Shown piece by piece: positions 61,455-64,000 of a stretch of DNA of 64,000 bases; position 1 is the first letter of the stretch, and each line of letters opens with the position of its first letter. The notes under the pieces were generated by a model, which worked only from the letters and a program-made list of their open reading frames with translations, searched no databases and had not been told where the DNA came from. This DNA is from Candidatus Gastranaerophilales bacterium (lineage in GTDB: Bacteria; Cyanobacteriota; Vampirovibrionia; Gastranaerophilales; Gastranaerophilaceae). The translations under genes were made by a program, and so were the position numbers. The stretch lies in assembly GCA_944326685.1 (NCBI GenBank), contig CALVEV010000001.1, forward strand, positions 81,414 to 145,413, read 5' to 3'.

Positions 61455-62816
61455 TTAACCTCTATCACCACCAGGCCATCCACCTTCACCACCACCACAG
61501 TTATGAACAATAGATTGTTCTGTGATAAAAGTATCACAAACAGTATTTATAGCATAACATTGGATTCCTTCAGGTTTTTCAATATATTCTATTGATTTAA
61601 TTTGCTTATAAGATAAATCTAACTGTAATACTTTTTGAGAAGTATTCAATTGAATAACATTTTGAACTTCATGACAAGCTTGAGGTTCATAAGCAGCCCA
61701 GCCTTCATTAGTTAAAATAGCATGATCATTGGTTACTTCTATTGTTGTATCATCCTCATATGTAATAACAACTAAATTACTTCTTATTGGAGAATGTATA
61801 TCAATAACTTCAGTTTGTTCAATTTGTTTTGTATCCATATTATAAGCCGCAACCATATCACCTACATTTATTTCAGTTGGTTTTTTATAATTCCCTTCAT
61901 TATCCACTAAAATATTTGCATAATAAGGAACACAAGTAGTTTCTTCTAATACAATATCTTTAGTTTCGTCACTTTGAGAAGTCCAAGTTCCTTCTTGAGT
62001 AGTATAATTCGTAGCAGTAACCGAATAAGAAACTTCAGTACCTGTTGTAACTGTTATGCTATTTCCTTGTTGAGTAAAACCTTGAGCAGTAAGCGTAACT
62101 GTAGCATTATCTGGTGTTGGGTTAATAGTTAATGTAACAAACATTGTGTTGATTTTGTTTTCTAAAGAAGTAATACGAGCAACTAAATCCGAATCATCAT
62201 ATACAGCACTCCCAGATATCACACCATTTTTAATAGTAATGGTAGAACCATCGACCTTTACCCCACCTAAAGTAGTTGTTGAAGCAGTAGGAAGTGTATA
62301 AGCTTGAGGGATATTTGGTTTATTTGATAGGTCATTATAATTCCCAGTAGTTGCAACAGTTGATAAATCAGAAGAATTAGCTTTTGCAGATAATTCTGTT
62401 TTTGTAGCTAGATTTGAAATATCAGGAATTGTTGGTTTATCAGATAAATCATTGTAACTACCACTTGTTGCAACAGCTGATAAATCTGAAGTATTTACTT
62501 TTTCATTTAATTTTGTTTGTAAATCAGCTTGATTGGAAATATCACCTGAAATATTTCCCCAAGAAGTAGATAAATCACCCAAATTATTAATATTTTCAGC
62601 AACTGTATTAATATTATCCATATTTTCTACAACAGTTGTAAAATTAGTATTATCAAGCAATAAATCTACATTAGATTCAGCAAGTTTAGCCGAATCAGCA
62701 TAGATTTTAGCCTGATTAGCATAACCAAGCGCAACATCAGAATAATATTTTGCTTGGTTGTTGGAAATAGTAACACGATTATTTTCTTTCGTGTTATTAG
62801 AAGACATGTTCACCAT
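61455..62816 (-). CDS. tail-fibre-like protein with C-terminal intein-like Hint domain
   Basis: Start at 62816 (MVNMSSNN) with AAGGA upstream; the longer frame starts inside the previous terminator. Residues about 20-115 are helical with NINTVAENINNLGD-type repeats. About 110-175 repeat SDLSAVATSGSYNDLSDKP, then ANSSDLSTVATTGNYNDLSNKP, as in phage tail fibres. A short coiled coil and a beta domain (PTPDNATVTLTAQGF) follow, then the 145-residue Hint domain 295-439 and a 14-residue Gly/Trp-rich end. It adjoins small phage-like regulators. Probably a prophage remnant or an adhesin built from a tail fibre. Confidence 0.8.
   Translation of the reverse strand: MVNMSSNNTKENNRVTISNNQAKYYSDVALGYANQAKIYADSAKLAESNVDLLLDNTNFTTVVENMDNINTVAENINNLGDLSTSWGNISGDISNQADLQTKLNEKVNTSDLSAVATSGSYNDLSDKPTIPDISNLATKTELSAKANSSDLSTVATTGNYNDLSNKPNIPQAYTLPTASTTTLGGVKVDGSTITIKNGVISGSAVYDDSDLVARITSLENKINTMFVTLTINPTPDNATVTLTAQGFTQQGNSITVTTGTEVSYSVTATNYTTQEGTWTSQSDETKDIVLEETTCVPYYANILVDNEGNYKKPTEINVGDMVAAYNMDTKQIEQTEVIDIHSPIRSNLVVITYEDDTTIEVTNDHAILTNEGWAAYEPQACHEVQNVIQLNTSQKVLQLDLSYKQIKSIEYIEKPEGIQCYAINTVCDTFITEQSIVHNCGGGEGGWPGGDRG
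61500..61934 (-). other. intein-like (Hint) domain within the tail-fibre-like protein
   Basis: Coding for 145 residues from C295 to N439. Block A is CVPYYANILVD with KKPTEINVGDMV; block B is TNDHAILTNEGW with the T-x-x-H catalytic pair; block F/G is CYAINTVCDTFITEQSIVHN, directly followed by Cys. The N-terminal Cys, the penultimate His and terminal Asn, and the Cys +1 residue are all as in splicing inteins. No endonuclease domain. Splicing would leave CGGGEGGWPGGDRG joined to the fibre. Confidence 0.72.
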
Positions 62817-62844
62817 AAAAAGTTCCTTTCTATAAAATGTAACA

Positions 62845-62869
62845 ACAAAAAAGAGCCCATAAAGGCTCA
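62845..62869 (-). terminator. terminator of the 73-aa gene
   Basis: GAGCC (62853-62857) pairs with GGCTC (62864-62868); the adjacent A-run gives a U-tract on the minus strand, right before the tail-fibre gene. Confidence 0.8.
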
Positions 62870-62900
62870 TAAAAAATCAGTAAACAAAATTTGATAAATT

Positions 62901-63122
62901 TTAATTATTTAGTTTTTTATAAAACAAAGACTCAAAATAATTATATTCTTTTTTAAACTCCTGTATTTGTTCACAGATAGTATATATCAGGGCAAAAATT
63001 TCTTTATCTTTAGAATGCAAATTCTGAGAATAAAACAAAAGGACCTCACATAAAGAATTTATTATTGAAATCTTACATCCTAAATCATCTACTTTATCTT
63101 GTATAATGTTTAATTCTTTCAT
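62901..63122 (-). CDS. small hypothetical protein, 73 aa
   Basis: The start at 63122 (MKELNIIQDKVDDLGCKIS) gives an all-helical protein; the longer frame would run from 63206 through AT-rich non-coding-looking sequence. Two cysteines near 15 and 24 and a third near 49 lie in heptad-like Leu/Ile patterns. It is divergent from the small gene at 63254, with a perfect palindrome at 63175 between them. It ends at the terminator at 62845-62869. No family recognised. Confidence 0.5.
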   Translation of the reverse strand: MKELNIIQDKVDDLGCKISIINSLCEVLLFYSQNLHSKDKEIFALIYTICEQIQEFKKEYNYFESLFYKKLNN

Positions 63123-63174
63123 ATCTATATTAATTATTAAGTTATTTCTATCTATTAATAACGGAATATATCTA

Positions 63175-63198
63175 ATATTCGTATTTATATACGAATAT
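63175..63198. promoter_or_regulatory. perfect inverted repeat, probable operator
   Basis: ATATTCGTAT, 4-nt spacer, ATACGAATAT. It lies between divergent small genes and 21 nt upstream of the -35 box of the gene at 63254. A related CGGAATAT half-site lies near 63162. Confidence 0.55.
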
Positions 63199-63218
63199 AG
63201 TAACAAATTTAGATATTT

Positions 63219-63247
63219 TTGTCAAGAATTAGATAAAATAGTAGAAT
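63219..63247 (+). promoter_or_regulatory. promoter of the first 68-aa gene
   Basis: TTGTCA (63219-63224), exactly 17 nt, TAGAAT (63242-63247), then six bases to the ATG at 63254 with no Shine-Dalgarno. Confidence 0.65.
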
Positions 63248-63253
63248 TTTATT

Positions 63254-63460
63254 ATGACAGTAAGAGAAGATATAAAAATATTATTAGTAAAAGAAAATAC
63301 TACATTAACATCAGTAGCAAAAAAATTATCTGAAATATTAGATAAGAATGTTACTGTTGATAGTTTATCCCAAAAATTGCGAAAAGGTTCAATGAAATAT
63401 GACGAAGTTAAACTTATAGCTAAAATTTTAGGTTATAAGATTAATTTTGAAAAAGAATAA
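63254..63460 (+). CDS. small helix-turn-helix-like protein, 68 aa
   Basis: Helix pattern REDIKILLVKENTTLTSVAKKLSEILDKNVTVDSLSQKLRKGSMKYDEVKLIAKILGYKINF resembles compact Xre-type repressors: a first helix, SVAKKL as helix 2, TVDSLSQKLR as a recognition-like helix, then YDEVKLIAKILG. It could bind the adjacent palindrome, but that is inference. Leaderless start. A second copy of the same gene follows 10 bp later. Confidence 0.65.
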   Translation: MTVREDIKILLVKENTTLTSVAKKLSEILDKNVTVDSLSQKLRKGSMKYDEVKLIAKILGYKINFEKE

Positions 63461-63470
63461 ATTTTAAATT

Positions 63471-63676
63471 ATGAGTGCAAAAGAACAATTAAAAATAATG
63501 TTATTAAAAGAAAAATTAACTATCAAAGAGCTAGCATCAATTTTAGTAAAAAAACAGGGCGACATTACACAGCCCAAAGTATTTCAAGTAAGCTATTAAG
63601 AAATACAATTCGATATGATGAATTTGAAGATATTGCAAATTGTCTAAATTATAAAATTACTATAGAAAAGAAGTAA
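63471..63676 (+). CDS. second 68-aa paralogue, reading frame shifted on an A7 run
   Basis: From ATG 63471 the frame runs MSAKEQLKIMLLKEKLTIKE...LVKK and then hits TAA at 63597 in the normal frame. At the A7 run before CAGGG a -1 shift restores TGRHYTAQSISSKLLRN...IRYDEFEDIANCLNYKITIEKK, which matches the paralogue residue for residue in length (68 aa) and pattern. The zero-frame codons at the run are GTA AAA AAA, a slippery A-AAA-AAA site, and GGGC/GCCC (63557-63575 region) can form a small stem just after. Either a programmed frameshift, slippage, or a recent mutation. Confidence 0.7.
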
Positions 63677-63696
63677 AAATTAAATTTTTATTATTT

Positions 63697-63873
63697 ACCC
63701 CCATATAAAAAAAGAACACCCAGATGGTGTCTTAATATTTTAATACTCCTCCTTCGGAGGATGCCTCTATTTTGAAGATACTTAATCTTCAAAACAGAGT
63801 TCTTCCCCAAGCGAATTGTCACTTGGTTGTTTTACATATAAAAAAAGAACACCCAAATGGTGTTCTTTTTTTA
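63697..63873. repeat. hairpin cluster bracketed by a 21-bp direct repeat
   Basis: CATATAAAAAAAGAACACCCA occurs at 63702-63722 and 63835-63855, each followed by ATGGTGT so that AACACC/GGTGTT forms a hairpin; the second has a T8 tail and is a good terminator. Between them are TCCTCC-TTC-GGAGGA (63747-63761), CTCT-A-TTTTGAAGAT/ATCTTCAAAA-C-AGAG (63765-63799) and CCAAG/CTTGG (63807-63826). No ORF. Possibly a structured RNA or small repeat element. Positions 63881-64000 show only AT-rich sequence. Confidence 0.6.
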
Positions 63874-64000
63874 TATGGTACCCCATTCAACAAATAGTTT
63901 GAACACCTTAATAAATAAAATTATGAAATTATATTATGTAATAAAAAATAAAAAATAAATTAACTAATATTTCAAATCATCAATAATGTTATTAAACTTA

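Noticed and set aside
63471..63599. Genuine 42-aa protein from the second paralogue
   Set aside because: As a stand-alone product it would lack the recognition-like helix; the match of both halves to the 68-aa paralogue makes a frameshifted full-length gene more likely.
63697..63873. CRISPR array
   Set aside because: Only two copies of the 21-bp unit, 133 bp apart, with hairpins in between rather than regular unique spacers; no cas genes in the window.

Overview
The window is AT-rich DNA from a diderm, flagellated and apparently anaerobic bacterium. Evidence for a diderm is a TolC-like outer-membrane efflux protein and an MCE/MlaD protein. Evidence for motility is flagellin, FliJ, a FliK-like protein and an FlgF/FlgG-like rod/hook protein. 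Evidence for an anaerobic lifestyle is rubrerythrin, rubredoxin, a PerR-type regulator and a clostridial-type ferredoxin. GlyS without an adjacent GlyQ, a short S1 protein, nusB overlapping ftsY, and many secreted or membrane proteins of no recognised family fit a gut non-photosynthetic cyanobacterial relative (Gastranaerophilales / 'Melainabacteria'). That assignment is inference, at roughly 60 percent confidence.

Layout. Positions 1-12600 hold gshB, an EF-hand protein, thrS with a structured leader, a YkgJ-TPR pair, ilvE, a HAD/PPC operon and a flagellar block (FlgF/G-like, FliK-like, FliJ) with a sigma-28-type promoter. Positions 12900-23200 hold a uridine-kinase-like protein, CCA transferase, a large membrane protein, a LuxR-type response regulator, a marR-emrA operon divergent from a tolC-like gene with an operator between them, dciA, nrnA, yihY and a 20-cysteine secreted protein. 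Positions 23300-31000 hold glyS, a peroxiredoxin, an exported trehalose-synthase-like GH13 enzyme, a perR-rubredoxin-rubrerythrin operon with a palindromic box and a class II photolyase. Positions 31200-42200 hold flagellin, a large coiled-coil protein, glutaredoxin, rpsP, a two-component operon, a GGDEF/HD-GYP protein and an SDR. Positions 42270-48750 run GT2, hemW, ispH, rpsA and end at tRNA-Lys. Positions 48734-50324 are a GC-richer repeat field containing copies of the tRNA 3' end, followed by a divergent arsM/arsR pair. Positions 50450-61450 hold folP, ftsY-nusB, a broken acetyltransferase, ferredoxin, a mlaD-upp-deoB operon and nadK. Positions 61455-64000 look phage-derived or accessory: a tail-fibre-like protein with a complete intein-like Hint domain, a perfect inverted repeat between divergent genes, two paralogous 68-residue small proteins (the second frameshifted on an A7 run), and a cluster of hairpins bracketed by a direct repeat.

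Two genome-wide themes stand out. At least ten genes lack a Shine-Dalgarno sequence and have a -10 box exactly 6-7 nt before the start codon, which predicts leaderless mRNAs. Several lineage-specific hypothetical genes share a motif close to CATGTATATAAAGTTT (reverse complement in transcription sense) upstream of their starts. Three genes too short for routine calling were found by eye: rubredoxin, ferredoxin and a 47-residue protein at 558-701.
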